A stretch of 64,000 bases of DNA from Chitinophagaceae bacterium (GCA_016703625.1 JADJBP010000001.1:434001-498000); one strand, 5' to 3'. Counted from the stretch's first letter, positions 1-12,185 are shown. The notes: a model not told the origin generated them from the letters alone. A program made the numbers and translations.

Positions 1-435
1 TATTATATAATTGTAGATAAGAGCGAATACGAACTGTATGTTTATGATGATGAAGGCTGGTATGCTACTTATCCCATTGTGTTTGGCAGTAAGGACCTGA
101 GCGATAAAATGCGGGAAGGAGATAAGCGCACACCGGATGGCACTTTTAAAATTATCATTAAAAAAATTCACCGGCAGTGGGGCCCCGAGTTGTTGCTCGA
201 TTACCCGACCCAGGAAAGTGTTCAAAAATTTAAGGAAAGAAAAGCAAAAGGCATTTTACCCAAAACTGCAAAAATAGGTAATGGTATTGCCATACACGCC
301 ACCCGGCCGGGTGAAGAATGGACCGTTGATAATTTTTATAACTGGACCGACGGTTGTGTATCCGTTAAATATACCGAGATGAAAGATCTTTTTAATTATA
401 TTCCTTTGGGAACCATGGTAACCATCCGCCAGTAA
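1..435 (+). CDS. L,D-transpeptidase (YkuD) catalytic domain, 5' end cut off
   Basis: The frame is open from the first base of the window, so the true start lies outside; the GTG at 79 is only internal. This is the catalytic part of a YkuD-family L,D-transpeptidase, an envelope enzyme that makes 3-3 cross-links in peptidoglycan or anchors proteins through a cysteine thioester. Visible are the RTPDGTF loop, the conserved histidine in IAIHAT and the catalytic cysteine in TDGCVSV about 20 residues later, the spacing expected for the family. The protein ends soon after this motif. It converges on the methyltransferase gene, with only 8 bases between the stop codons. Confidence 0.85.
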   Translation, partial: YYIIVDKSEYELYVYDDEGWYATYPIVFGSKDLSDKMREGDKRTPDGTFKIIIKKIHRQWGPELLLDYPTQESVQKFKERKAKGILPKTAKIGNGIAIHATRPGEEWTVDNFYNWTDGCVSVKYTEMKDLFNYIPLGTMVTIRQ

Positions 436-443
436 AAGCCCCG

Positions 444-1217
444 CTATTTTAATTTGATCATTATGGCATGGCCATTCAGGTTGTGTATGATCTGCCTGTC
501 GGGATAGGTAAAGTATTCTTCTACCAGTTTTGTTACACCGGTACAACTGTGAAATCCGTAATCATCAAAAACCACCAGGCCACCGGGGATCAGTTTATCC
601 CAAACCCATTCCAGGATGTCTTTTGCCGAATCATAAACATCCACATCTATATGGCAAAGCCCGAATTGTTCATTGGTATCAATTTTATTTGCAGTATCCT
701 CCGGGAAAATCCCTTTTAAAATTTTATAGTGCGGGTATTGACTTTTGGTTTTTAAAACATCTTCCACAATATACTGGCTGGTATCACTGTGTTCGCCCCC
801 GGTATAAAAACTGTCGTTGGCCCCGGCTTTCGCAACTCCTGCAAAGGTATCTGCGAGGTAGATCGTTGCCGTACTTTTTAAATTGGATAATTGTTGCGAC
901 ATGATACCGGCAGTACCACCACGCCAAACACCCACTTCCAGGATGGCAGCACGCGGATTCAGTGATTGTACTTTTTGAACCAGCCGCCACAGTTCGTAGC
1001 AGCGGTAAATATCTACCAGGGTATTGTTTTTGATCTGCCCGTAAATTTTCATAAAAGCCTCATCGCCCTGCCAGGGGGTATAATTTGCTGCAGGAAAGGA
1101 AAATCCATAATGAAAACCGTCAATATTGAAATTGCCACTACCCTTATAGGTTGGCCTTTTACCGATATAAATACCGGTTTTATCAAAAAGGGAATGAATT
1201 AGCTTTTTTAAGATCAT
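444..1217 (-). CDS. TylF/macrocin O-methyltransferase family SAM-dependent methyltransferase
   Basis: A complete 257-residue protein. The SAM-binding glycine loop is AILEVGVWRGGTAG, followed by IYLADTFAG, an acidic strand HIDVDVYDSAKD and the PGGLVVFDDYG segment. This order is typical of the TylF/MycE class of class I methyltransferases, which methylate sugar or polyketide hydroxyls; in other bacteria many act on surface glycans. The true substrate cannot be told from the sequence, and no polyketide or glycan cluster is next to it. A CAAAACTA (TAGTTTTG on the minus strand) 36 bases upstream of the ATG fits a Bacteroidota -7 element. Confidence 0.8.
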   Translation of the reverse strand: MILKKLIHSLFDKTGIYIGKRPTYKGSGNFNIDGFHYGFSFPAANYTPWQGDEAFMKIYGQIKNNTLVDIYRCYELWRLVQKVQSLNPRAAILEVGVWRGGTAGIMSQQLSNLKSTATIYLADTFAGVAKAGANDSFYTGGEHSDTSQYIVEDVLKTKSQYPHYKILKGIFPEDTANKIDTNEQFGLCHIDVDVYDSAKDILEWVWDKLIPGGLVVFDDYGFHSCTGVTKLVEEYFTYPDRQIIHNLNGHAIMIKLK

Positions 1218-1273
1218 AGTAATGTTGACATATATTTTAAAAGTACGCTGTGCAAAACTAAGGAAGGATTTTA

Positions 1274-2505
1274 TTATTGGCCTATAAATAAAAGGCTGCC
1301 ATCGCCATAACTTAAAAAACGGAAATCATGCTGCAGGGCATGGTCATACACTTTCCGCCAGTCATTACCGATAGCTGCAGCAACCAGTAACAGCAGGGTT
1401 GATTGCGGCTGGTGAAAATTGGTAATAATGGCATTTGCTATTTTGAAGCCATAACCGGGGGCAATTAAAATCTGTGATTGTGTAAACAGGTTTTGAAGCT
1501 GGTTAACTTTCATCCAGTTCAATAAAGCTGATAAGGCTTCCCGTGCCGTGATGTTGGAATTTGCCAGTGGCGATTCATATATCTCCCATTGATTTATATA
1601 CAATTGTTTTATTGCAGGTTGCAATATTGCTTTAACGCCCATCCAGTAAAGGCTTTCCAGCGTTCTCAGTGAAGTGGTACCCACTGCAACAATCGTTTTA
1701 TCCAGGCTGTTGACCAGGTTTTCAATCATGTCAATTCGCACATCTATCCATTCGGCATGCATTTCATGATGGGCCATGATTAGCGCTTTAACCGGCTTAA
1801 AGGTACCTGCACCCACATGCAGTGTAACAAAATCCGTTTTAATATTTTTTGCTGACAGGCGTGTGAATATATCATCGGTAAAATGTAACCCGGCTGTTGG
1901 TGCAGCCACTGATCCCTTTTCACTGGCATAAATGGTTTGATAACGCTCGGTGTCGGCCTTTTCTGTTTTTCTTTTGATATATGGCGGTAAAGGGATATCG
2001 CCAAAATGCTCCAAAACTTCCGCAAAACTCAGATCTGCAGGCATCCATGAAAATTCTACAATATATGCATCAGGCAATTTCTCAATTAAAATTGCTTTTA
2101 TTGTCCATTGCTTCTTGCCTGTTGCCAATTGAATTTCCAATTCTCCTCCCTTCCATTTTCCTGCCCCCCCGATCATACATTTCCATCTTACAGAGCCTTT
2201 TTTATTCATCACGCTGCTGTATTCATTAACGGGTTCAAATGGTTCCAGGCAAAAAATTTCAATAAAACCGCCACTGCTTTTCTGAAAACGCAGTCTTGCA
2301 TTGATCACCCTGGTATTGTTGAAAATGAGCAGGCTTTCAGCCGGCAGGTATACATCCATATTTTTATAAATATCCTCCTGATACTGCCGTTCTTATACAC
2401 AGGCAGCCTTGATGCATCTCTTGATGCCAAAGGATGCAGGGCGATCCTGCCTGCCGGAAGCTCATAATTGAAATCGAATATAGATATGTTTTTCGGGTCG
2501 GCCAT
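1274..2505 (-). CDS. queA: S-adenosylmethionine:tRNA ribosyltransferase-isomerase QueA (frameshifted)
   Basis: QueA transfers and isomerises the ribosyl part of SAM onto 7-aminomethyl-7-deazaguanine in tRNA, giving epoxyqueuosine at wobble position 34. The N-terminus (ISIFDFNYELPAGRIALHPL, then SRDASRLPVY) lies in one frame from an ATG at 2505. The rest, with LLIFNNTRVINARL, GSVAAPTAGLHFT and the C-terminal NFHQPQSTLLLLV, lies in another frame. They join at about 2380-2385, where a single inserted base gives NGSI-x-EDIYKNMDVYLPAES. The combined length of about 410 residues is somewhat above the usual 340-360, which several Bacteroidota QueA proteins share. The break is most likely a sequencing indel. 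Confidence 0.85.
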
Positions 2506-2697
2506 TTCAGTAATGCAGTGGTTTCTGTTCTCCAGCAATATTGCTGCAACCTTGCGCAGACAGTACTTTCAACATCATTATCATATCGCTGTAAATATTA
2601 TTTTCAAAAGTAAAGTTAATAATGTTGCGAACGGTAAAAATTTGAATTGCAGAATCAGTATTTTAGCCGTTCAAATTAATAACCAAACATTTTTTGT

Positions 2698-5632
2698 ATG
2701 CATTTTTTAAGACAATTGTTTTTTGTACTGCTGTTTACCGGCACTATCAGCAGCTTTGCCCAAACCGGTAAATATGAATGGAAAGAGGCCACATCGGCAG
2801 GGTATACCTATAAATATGTAACCAATGATCCGGCCAAAGCCAGGTTTTATACATTGAAGAACGGGTTAACGGTCATATTGAGTGCAACCAATAAAGATCC
2901 CCGTATACAATGCTATATTGCCACCAAGGCAGGCAGTAAAACCGACCCGGCAACCAATACCGGCCTGGCACATTACCTGGAGCATATGCTTTTTAAGGGA
3001 ACAGATAAATACGGTTCATTGAACTGGGCAAAAGAAAAACCCGAACTGGATAAGATCGATGCTTTATATGAAGTGTACAATAAAACAACCGATACTGAAA
3101 AACGCAAAACCATTTATCACCAGATTGATTCCATTTCGGGCGTTGCTTCAAAATATGCCATTGCCAATGAGTACGATAAAATGATGTCGGCTATGGGTGC
3201 ACAGGGCACTAATGCCTTTACTTCTTTTGAACAAACTGTATATACAGATGACGTACCTGCAAGTGCCATTGATAAATACCTGGCTGTGCAGGCCGAACGC
3301 TTCAGGAACCCGGTACTGCGTATTTTCCATACAGAGCTGGAAGCCGTGTATGAAGAAAAGAACCGCGGCCTGGATAATGACGGCAGGCGGGTTTTTGAAA
3401 AACTGTTTGCCGAACTGTTTAAAAATCACAACTATGGCTTGCAAACAACAATAGGCACCATCGAACATTTAAAAAATCCTTCGCTGGTTGAGATCAGGAA
3501 TTACTTCAACAAATATTATGTACCCAATAATATGGGGAGTGATCATGAGTGGTGATTTTAATCCTGATGTAATGATCAAAAAAGTTGACGCAACATTTGG
3601 TTACATGCAAAACAAACCTTTTGCAAAGTATACGTTTCAGCCGGAGCAACCTATTTCATCACCCATATCATCCGAAGTAGTTGGCCCCGATGCAGAATCG
3701 GTTACCATCGGTTTCAGGTTACCGGGCAATCAATCAAAAGATGTACTGCTGGCTGAACTGGTAGGTCAAATACTGACCAATGGCAAAGCGGGTTTGATGG
3801 ACCTTAATTTGGTTAAAAAACAAAAATTACTGGGCGCTTCAACTTCAGCATTTACTTTGATCGATTATGGGATCCTGTATATGCAGGGCAGGCCTACACT
3901 TGGCCAGTCGCTCGAAGATGTAAAAGCATTGATGCTTGGGGAGATTGAAAACCTGAAAAAAGGGAATTTTGATGAAAAGCTGATCACTTCCATCATCAAC
4001 AACCAAAAGAAAATGAAGATACAGGCCACTGAAAAATACGGGTCCAGGGCAAGCGACCTGATGGATGCATTTACTGCAGAACTGGATTGGCAGGAGCAGG
4101 TAGCCTATACCGACCAGTTATCCAAACTCACCAAAAAAGATATTGTGGCATTTGCCAATAAATATTTTGGAGAAAACTATGTAGCGGTCTTAAAACGCAA
4201 GGGCGAGAATAAGGATATCAGCAAAGTGGAAAAGCCGCCCATTACACCGGTAGAAACCAACCGTGATGCACAATCGGATTTTGTGAAGCAGGTTAACAAT
4301 ATGCCTGCCACTGCCGTTAAACCTGTTTGGCTCGATTATAACAAAGATGTTCAAAAAGCAAAAATCGGTCCTGCTGAAGTGTTGTATGTACAAAATACCG
4401 ACAACAGCCTTTTCCGTTTGCGTTACCGTTTTGAAATGGGAACCTGGAACAATAAAAAATTAAGCCTGGCTGCCCAGTACCTGCAGTTTTTAAGTACGGA
4501 TAAAATGAGTGCAGAAGAAATTACCAAGGCATTTTATGAAATTGCCTGCAGCTTTAATGTAAGTGCATCCAGCGAGTTTACAACAGTTACCATAGAAGGG
4601 TTACAGGAAAATTTTACCAAAGCGGTAAAGTTGTTTGAAGATGTGTTAAAAGAACAGCAAAGAAAATGAAGAAGCATTAAAATCTTAAAAGCAAGGATCA
4701 TCAAATCGCGTACCGATGCCAAGGTTAATAAAGGCGCTATCATGAGCGGCCTCGTAAACTATGCCAGGTTTGGACGGAACAACCCGTTCAATTATACCTT
4801 AAGCGATGCTGATCTAAACGCGACAACAGCTGCCGAGCTTGTCAGTATTTTGCATAACCTGAACAGCTACCCGCATAAAATACTGTACTATGGCCCACAA
4901 CCCCTTGCACAGTTTACTGCAGGTTTAAAAACAGTGCATACCATACCTGCATCATTTAAACCGGTGCCTGCAACAATTAATTTTACCAATTTAACACAAA
5001 CCAGCAACCAGGTTTTATTTGCTGATTACAATATGGTGCAGGCAGAGATCCGCTGGGTAAGAAACAGTTCTGCTTACAGCAAAGATGCCGAACCGGTTGT
5101 AGACATTTTTAATAATTATTTTGGTGGCGGCATGGGCTCCCTGGTATTTCAAACCATCCGTGAAAGTAAAGCGCTTGCTTATTCAACTTTTGCCTTTTAT
5201 GCAAAACCCGATAAAAAAGAAGACCCGTTCTTTACCCTGGCCTATGTAGGTTGCCAGGCCGATAAATTCAATGAATCGGTAATTGCCATGAACGAATTGC
5301 TGAACGGCATACCCAATGTGGAAGAGAACATTAAAAATGCCAGGGCCGGTATTAAAAAGGATATCGAAACTGAACGCATCACCCAGGATGGCATTATCTT
5401 TAATTACCTGGCTGCACAGCGCAAGGGGTTGAAAGAGGATATCCGCAAATCTATATATACCGCAGTAGATAAGATCGGCTATAATGAATTGAAAAAATTC
5501 CATACCGATAACCTGGCCAACAAGGCTTACACGTATTGTATTGTAGCTTCAGATAAAAAATTACCGGAAGACGAAATGAAGAAATACGGTGAACTAAAAA
5601 GATTAAGCCTGGAAGAGATATTCGGTTATTGA
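2698..5632 (+). CDS. Secreted M16 (pitrilysin/insulinase) zinc metallopeptidase, frame-broken
   Basis: About 978 residues with an N-terminal signal peptide ending SSFAQT, so it acts in the periplasm or outside. The inverted zinc motif HYLEH sits near residues 92-96, with the downstream glutamate ligand in ELEAVYEEKNR around 213-223. Four M16 half-domains are present, the last carrying the R/Y motif region (LAYSTFAFYAK). Two interruptions exist. At the GGGG of 3534-3537, dropping one G joins VPNNM to GVIMSGDF. At 4650-4690, two opposite single-base gaps in A-runs restore ENSKENEEALKILKARIIKS, after which the frame is the original one. Such paired homopolymer errors point to read errors. A strong terminator follows. 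Confidence 0.85.
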
Positions 5633-5655
5633 TAATACCAGGTTGACAGCATACT

Positions 5656-5684
5656 GGAAGGCAGGCTTTTAAAGCCTGCCTTCC
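5656..5684 (+). terminator. Rho-independent terminator after the M16 peptidase gene
   Basis: A perfect inverted repeat, GGAAGGCAGGCTTT facing AAAGCCTGCCTTCC, starts 24 bases after the M16 stop codon and is followed by a T-rich stretch. It resembles the hairpin at 6274-6300, suggesting a shared terminator style. Confidence 0.75.
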
Positions 5685-5779
5685 TTGTATTAGTTTGTTT
5701 TTTAGGTGATAAAATATTTTTTATGTAATTAAAAATGAAAAAGCATCCTGTTGACTGAAGGTTACCAAAATTTACCAGT

Positions 5780-6232
5780 ATGAAAAAGTTAATCATGTCA
5801 GCAATTGTATTCATATCCCTTACTGCAACATCACAAAGCAATACAACCGCTAATATTATTGAAGGCGGTAAAACACTGGTTGAACTGGTGCGTGTTTTTA
5901 AGATGCCCAGGTATGCGATGGTTCAGCAGCCTGTGGTTGAAAAAAAAGACAGTTGTGCCATTAAAAGTATAACTGATTTTACCATAAAAAATTCCACTGC
6001 AAATCCCCTGCTGGTCAGTTTATACAGGCGTAACGGCAACCTGTATGAGCCGGGAGTACTGTCATTAAAGATCCTGCCTAAGAACCAGGAAACCATCTAC
6101 GAGATAAAAGCCGGCATTTATAAAATGAAATTCGAAACGGAAGATGAAGAAGATGAGAAAAAATTATTCCGGGAAGGTGAAATAAGGATAACCAGCTGCG
6201 AGAATATTTTTCGTGAAATTAAAAATGACTGA
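5780..6232 (+). CDS. Secreted hypothetical protein, 150 residues
   Basis: I do not recognise a family. The first 20 residues (MKKLIMSAIVFISLTATSQS) form a signal peptide with a cleavage site at TSQS, so the product is exported. The mature part reads as one small beta-rich domain: a single Cys pair (DSCAIKS and TSCENIF), a NPLLVSLYRRNG segment, and an acidic EDEEDEKK stretch before the end. It lies between two similar terminator hairpins, so it is probably a single-gene transcript. Codon use matches its neighbours. Confidence 0.6.
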   Translation: MKKLIMSAIVFISLTATSQSNTTANIIEGGKTLVELVRVFKMPRYAMVQQPVVEKKDSCAIKSITDFTIKNSTANPLLVSLYRRNGNLYEPGVLSLKILPKNQETIYEIKAGIYKMKFETEDEEDEKKLFREGEIRITSCENIFREIKND

Positions 6233-6273
6233 AAGTTGGAAGTTGTTTTTGCAATATTAAAAAAGCGTTTCAG

Positions 6274-6300
6274 GGAAGGTGGCTTTTAAGGCCGCCTTCC
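6274..6300. terminator. Hairpin between convergent genes
   Basis: GGAAGGTGGC and GCCGCCTTCC form a stem around a TTTTAAG centre, between the small secreted protein gene (plus) and the ASPIC/UnbV gene (minus) whose stop codon abuts it. It can serve both strands and closely resembles the hairpin at 5656-5684. Confidence 0.6.
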
Positions 6301-6301
6301 T

Positions 6302-8511
6302 CTATAGTTTTCCGGATCCTTCTTTAATTTTTATCACCGTATCCATAGTAACATTTTTAATAACCTCAGTAGTTTGATTTGCATTGGGCCACCTGATCGA
6401 TATCTCTTCAATACCAATGGCATTACCCAGCCCGGCGTTTATGGTTAAAGGTTTTGATCCAAAACTTCCGCCGGTATTTACGATGTGGTAATAATACTGA
6501 AAACTTCCATCAACCTGTTTTACTTTAATTTGAACACGGGCACCAATGGCCGATCTGTTAGAACTCACTCCCTCCAGTTTAATTTTTACCCAGTGGTTAC
6601 CGTTATTGGTGGTGTTTTCAAAAAGTACATTGCGGAAGCGGTCGCCTTCAACAGCGCCGCCGATCACTGCATAAATATCCTGGTCGCCGTCATTATCAAT
6701 ATCCGCAAAAGCAACGCCATGCCCTTTTTGAATATGCCCTGTATTGGTGGCATAGGTAATATCCTCAAATTTTTTTCCGCCCACATTGCGGTACAGTTTA
6801 TTGGGAACAATGCTGGTGTATTCCGGTGCGCCGGTTCCCAGGTAATAATCAAGCCACCCGTCATTGTCAATATCGCCAAAATTACAACCCATGGTATAGT
6901 TCACATGGTTAACATCATAAGCCGTACTTACATCGGTAAAAGTATTGTTGCCGTTATTGCGGTACAGGCGCGGGCGTTCACCCAATACCGGTAGTGCCAG
7001 CATATGCCGGGCTGCATCTTCGGCCACCATTGAAAAACGCCGGGTATCATAGCCCGAAACAAATATGTCCTGGTAGCCGTCATTGTTAAAATCGAAGAAC
7101 CAGGCCGGGAAACTGTACAGCGGCTCTTCAATACCGGCCGTTTTGGATATATCGGCAAACATCCTTTCACCGGCAACTTTCCCGGGTTTATTCAGAAACA
7201 ATTTATTGGGGGCACCCAATGCTGAAATATACAGGTCGGGATAACCATCATTATTGATATCACCCCATACACAACCTTTGGCAAAAGTGGTTATGTTTAG
7301 TCCATATTTTGCCGTTACATCTTTAAACTTACCTTTTACGTTCATAAATAACTGGCCGGGATAATTTCATGTGCTACAAAAAGATCGATCCACCCGTCAT
7401 TGTTAAAATCACCCCAGGATGCAGTTTGTGTAGGCGCTGCTGAATATAGCCCCGTTTCTATTGTAACATCTTCAAAACTATTGTTGCCGTTATTTTTTAT
7501 TAAAGAGAATGGGAATTTTGCATTTTTTTTATGCCATCCTCCGCGCAGTATGATAAAATCTGCAAAACCATCATTATTATAATCTGCATGAATAACATTT
7601 AACCCGCCGGTAATGCCAACCAGGCCTGATGCCAGTGTTTCATTTTTAAAAGTACCGTCTTTTTGCTGGTGCATATACCTGACCTGGTCGTTGAGACCAT
7701 ACGATGTTGCCATGATATCCAGCAGGCCATCATTATCCAGGTCTTCCACCACGCAGCTGCCCGATATGCCGTTCATATCAACGCCTTTTGCCACCGCCAC
7801 ATCTTTTAAAACAATATTGCTTTTGTTTTTGGTGAACACTTCCGATTCAATCAGCCATTGTTTGGGCACTTCTGCGGGGTATTTGCCCAGGGTCATGTAA
7901 GCAATGTTCAGTAAATACCTCGACTGCAGGTCATCGGGAAATTTAACCAGCATTTTAGTATATAATTCAATGGCTTTTTCCGAACCGGTAGTTAACCGGT
8001 GTATGCCCCCACCCTGTATGGGAATGATACAGCTCTGTGCCGTATGGTTGGCAGCACAGTTTTCCAGTTCGCCTTTTCGCATATAAGAAATAGCGAGCAG
8101 GTCATAAAATATTTTCATTTGTTGGGATGAAGTCTCTACCGTTGCATTCATGGATCGTAAAACCTGTTCAAGTACAAAAATGGCTTCATCTGTTTTCCCT
8201 GCATTCAGCGATTCGCTGCTGTATTGAAAATAATAGTCGAGTCTTTTATAAGGATCCTTTTCTGTATCCAGTTTTTTCCTGAACAGCTCGGCACGGGCTG
8301 TATTCATCAGGTAAAAATCTTCCGGGTTGGCATTCCGGCCAATGCTGTCGAGTATCTTCACCATCTTTAATGTGCCGGCTGTTTGCTTTACGGTAGAAAC
8401 AAGTACCGTGCCTTCCGGTTCGCAACAGCTTTTCATTTGTGCCGTTGCTATAAAAGGATTTGCCGTGAGCAGCAAAAGAAAAATGGAAATACAATGATTA
8501 CGGTATTTCAT
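6302..8511 (-). CDS. Secreted FG-GAP/VCBS repeat protein with C-terminal ASPIC/UnbV domain (CRTAC1-like), frameshifted
   Basis: About 735 residues. A signal peptide (FLLLLTANPFIATAQ) is followed by a helical TPR-like region of about 200 residues, then FG-GAP/VCBS blades with calcium-type signatures such as DLDNDGLLDIM, DYNNDGFADF, DFNNDGWIDLF, DINNDGYPDLY and DIDNDGDQDIY. The end is a typical ASPIC/UnbV module: SAIGARVQIKV, NTGGSFGSK and IRWPNANQTTEV. Family members are secreted beta-propeller proteins of unknown substrate, often thought to bind carbohydrate or surfaces. Two ORFs overlap at about 7342-7350; a one-base change joins the HEIIPAS end to LFMNVKGKFKDVT. The start is the ATG of the signal peptide. 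Confidence 0.8.
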
Positions 8512-8571
8512 TCAGTCAATTAAATTGAAATGGATGATAAAGTTAATTCAATATTTGCTGGCAGAAAACCG

Positions 8572-10507
8572 TTATAATTTTCCGCTTTTGATCTCCTCTA
8601 CCACACCGGGATCAAGCAATGTGGTTGTATCGCCCAGGTTTTCCATATCACCTTCGGCGATCTTTCGCAGGATGCGACGCATAATTTTACCACTTCGGGT
8701 CTTAGGCAGACCTGTTACAAATTGAATTTTATCAGGCTTGGCAATGGCGCCGATCACCCTGGTTACGGTTTGTAAAATATCCTGTTTGGTGAGTTCAGCA
8801 TCGCTGTGCATATGTCCGTAGATAACATACGCATAAATGCCCTGCCCTTTTATATCATGCGGGTAACCTACTACAGCACTTTCTATCACACCGGCATGCA
8901 TGTTAATGGCATTCTCCACTTCGGCTGTGCCTATCCGGTGGCCACTGATATTCAAAACATCATCAACCCTGCCCGTGATCCTGTAATTGCCGGCTGCATC
9001 TTTTATGGCACCATCGCCTGTAAAATATAGACCGGGGTAAGCAGCAAAATAATTGGTACGGCATCTTTCATGATCGCCCAGGTACTTCTTAAAATACCCG
9101 GCCATGGCGCTTTAATACATAGGTTTCCCTTCATCATTCCGTTCTCATCTTTCTCTGTTATTTCTTTTCCGTTCTCATCTACTAAAACGGGTTGTACACC
9201 GGGCATGGGTAATGTTGCCCACCCTGGTTTTGCCGGTGTTACACCAGCCATATTACTGATAAGGCATGCACCGGTCTCTGTTTGCCACCAGGTATCTACG
9301 ATGGGGCAGTTTTTTTTGCCGATATTTTCATTATACCAATGCCAGGCTTCTTCATTGATGGGTTCACCAACTGTGCCAAGGATTTTTAAGGATGAGAGAT
9401 CTTTATTTTTTAACGGCTCTGCACCATAGCTCATTAAACTGCGGATGGCAGTGGGTGCTGTATATATAGTATTCACTTTGTATTTATCTACAATGTCCCA
9501 GAACCTGCCGGCAGTTGGCCAGGTAGGTATGCCTTCAAACATCAGGCTGGTAGCGCCTGCACTTAAAGGCCCATACAAAATATAACTGTGACCGGTTATC
9601 CATCCAATATCGGCTGTACAAAAAAATACGTCGCCGGGTTTGTATTGAAACACATTTACAAAAGTGTAGTTGGCCCAGATCATATACCCGGCGCCCGTAT
9701 GTACCACGCCTTTTGGTTTACCGGTGCTGCCCGAAGTGTATAAAATAAACAACGGGTCTTCTGCATCCATTACTTCAGCAGGAAAAGAAGACACACCGTC
9801 TTTTCAATCTGTTCCAATGCAAATTCCATTTCATCTTCCCACCATACATCTCTTCCTTTCAACATGGAAACAGGAGTTCTTGTTCTTGTATATACAATTA
9901 CTTTTTTTATGGTACGGTTGCCGATCAGCGCATCATCAATGATACTTTTTAAAGGGATATCTTTTCCGCCGCGGTAAGCGCCATCGCAGGTAATAATAAA
10001 TGCTGCCTGCGCATCATACAGCCTGTCGGCAATACTTTGTGCACTAAAGCCGCCAAAGATCACACTATGTATGGCGCCAATGCGTGCACAACCCAAAACT
10101 GCGTAAGCCAGCTCGGGTACCATGCCCATGTAAATACAAACCCGGTCGCCTTTTTTAACACCATTGTTTTTTAACACCTGTGCAAACTGGCAAACCCTCT
10201 TGTGCAGGCGTGCATAGGTTACCGTTCTTACTCTTTCTTCCGGGTTATTGGGTTCCCAGATGATGGCGGGTTTATCAGCCATGGTTGCCAGGTGACGGTC
10301 AATACAATTTTCAGTGATGTTGAATTTGGCGCCGGCAAACCATTCTACTTTTGGCTCTGTAAAATTCCAGTTCAACACAGTATCCCATTTTTTATGCCAT
10401 AAAAAGTTTTCGGCAACGTTCCCGAAGAATTTTTCAGGATCTTCTATGCTTTTTTTGTAATCTTCGTGGTACTGTTCCAATGATGTGATCTGGTAAGGGT
10501 ATGACAT
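8572..10507 (-). CDS. acs: Acetyl-CoA synthetase (AMP-forming), two frameshifts
   Basis: Acs activates acetate to acetyl-CoA through acetyl-AMP. The span codes for about 645 residues, the normal Acs length. Visible are the acetyl-CoA synthetase N-terminal domain, the adenylate-forming P-loop LYTSGSTGKPKG, the core motif DTWWQTETG, the hinge GRVDDVLNISGHR and the C-terminal lysine motif RSGKIMRRILRK whose lysine is acetylated in homologues. Two breaks are single missing A residues: near 9801, restoring one A gives EKDGVSSFPAE; near 9090, one A gives GILKKYLGDHERC. It is divergent from the MHS-type transporter, a layout compatible with carboxylate uptake and activation. Confidence 0.93.
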
Positions 10508-10582
10508 TTTAATGAATTTACTTTATGCCCAATTTAATATATTTATCATTACATTCCTTTAAAAAACGGATTAAAAACAAAT

Positions 10583-12143
10583 ATGGCTGCATCACCTGAA
10601 AAAGGAATCGGTAAGATCATTTTTTCTTCCTCGCTGGGGACATTAATTGAGTGGTACGATTTTTATATTTTTGGTATGCTTGCCAAAACCATTTCCATCC
10701 AGTTTTTTCCCGAAGGAAATACTACAGCTGCGTTGTTGAGCACACTTGCCATTTTTGCTGCCGGGTTTTTAGTGCGGCCATTTGGCGCTTTGGTCTTTGG
10801 CCGCCTGGGCGACCTGGTTGGCCGAAAATATACTTTCCTGCTCACGCTCGTTTTAATGGGCGCTTCTACTTTTTTAATTGGCCTGGTACCAGGGTACAAA
10901 TCAATCGGCCTGGCAGCGCCTTTGCTGGTTTTGTTATTAAGACTGATTCAGGGCCTTGCACTGGGAGGTGAATATGGAGGAGCAGCAACCTATGTTGCTG
11001 AACATGCACCTGCAGGCCGCCGGGGATATTTTACTGCCTGGATACAAACCACAGCCACACTGGGTTTGTTTGTAGCACTGGGTATCATACTGCTGGTAAA
11101 AACAAATATGAGTGAGGCCGCCTTCAATGCAGAGTGGGGTGGTTGGCGTTACCCTTTCTGGATCTCCATTTTACTGGTCGGCGTTTCCATTTATATCCGT
11201 TTAAAGATGAGTGAGTCGCCCCTGTATGCGGCGCTTAAAAATGAAGGAACCACATCTGTAAATCCCATCAAAGAAAGTTTCGGGCATAAGGGAAATTTTA
11301 AAATGGTGTTACTGGCTTTGTTTGGAGCGGTAATGGGGCAGGGGGTTATCTGGTACACCGGGCAGTTTTATGCGCAGAGTTTTCTGGAAAATACTGTGAA
11401 ACTGGAATTTATGCAGAACCGTGAGATACTGTTATGGGCGATCGGGCTGGCAACACCTTTCTTTTTATTCTTTGGCTGGCTGAGTGATAAAATCGGCAGA
11501 AAATGGATCATGCTGACAGGGATGTTGCTGGGTGTGATCTTTTACCGGCCGATATTTGCCACTTTTAAAAACCACCAACAACAATACCTGGAAAACAGAC
11601 GGATTACGAATGGCCAATTCTGCCGTTACAGCAACCATCATAAAAATGGATACCATTAAAAATGCTGATCCGGGTTTGTATGTAATTGTAGAACATAGTA
11701 AAACAGATTGGGCATTAACAGACGGGAGAAAATTTTCAGTAACGAGTGCTGATACCATCCCGATGAATCAACTTAGATCTTTTATCAGGGTTGATAAAAA
11801 ACCTGTTTATTCAGATAAGGTTTTATCAACGGCACTCAAATGGAAATTCATCAGCCTGGTTTGGGTCATGATCGTTTTTGTAACCATGGCCTATGGCCCC
11901 ATAGCAGCGTTTCTGGTGGAGTTGTTTCCCACAAAGATCCGCTACACTTCTATGAGTTTGCCCTATCATATTGGCAATGGCGTGTTTGGCGGACTGGTGC
12001 CATTCATCGCAACCTTACTGGCAACAACTTTTGTAAAAGACCCGCTGGTTGGGCTTTGGTATCCCATTGGTGTGGCAGCACTTTGTTTTATCATCGGCGC
12101 ATTATACCTCAGTAATAAAATTGATAAAGACGTTAATGATTAG
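10583..12143 (+). CDS. MHS-family MFS transporter (ProP/ShiA type), frameshifted
   Basis: A proton symporter of the metabolite:H+ symporter family. The N-terminus has the family hallmark LIEWYDFYIFG in TM1 and the MFS loop GRLGDLVGRKYTF between TM2 and TM3; RLIQGLALGGEYGGAATYVAEHAP in TM4-5 is also diagnostic. A second loop, GWLSDKIGRK, opens the second half. A soluble stretch of about 90 residues between TM8 and TM9 is longer than in ProP. One extra A in the run at 11567-11571 breaks the frame; removing it joins IFATFK to TTNNNTWKTDG. The substrate is unknown, but the divergent acs gene suggests a carboxylate. Confidence 0.85.
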
Positions 12144-12163
12144 AAAAACAAGGAGTCCCGGAA

Positions 12164-12185
12164 AGCCGGAAGGGTCTTACCGGCT
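12164..12185 (+). promoter_or_regulatory. Small hairpin between the transporter and the following microprotein
   Basis: AGCCGG and CCGGCT face each other across a 10-base loop, followed by CTGGAAAAAAATAAAA rather than a T-run. It may be an attenuator or mRNA-stabilising hairpin between the two cistrons. Confidence 0.3.

Noticed and set aside
6485..6994. 169-codon plus-strand ORF opposite the ASPIC/UnbV gene
   Set aside because: It is a shadow of the repetitive DxNxDG coding strand and has no domain of its own.
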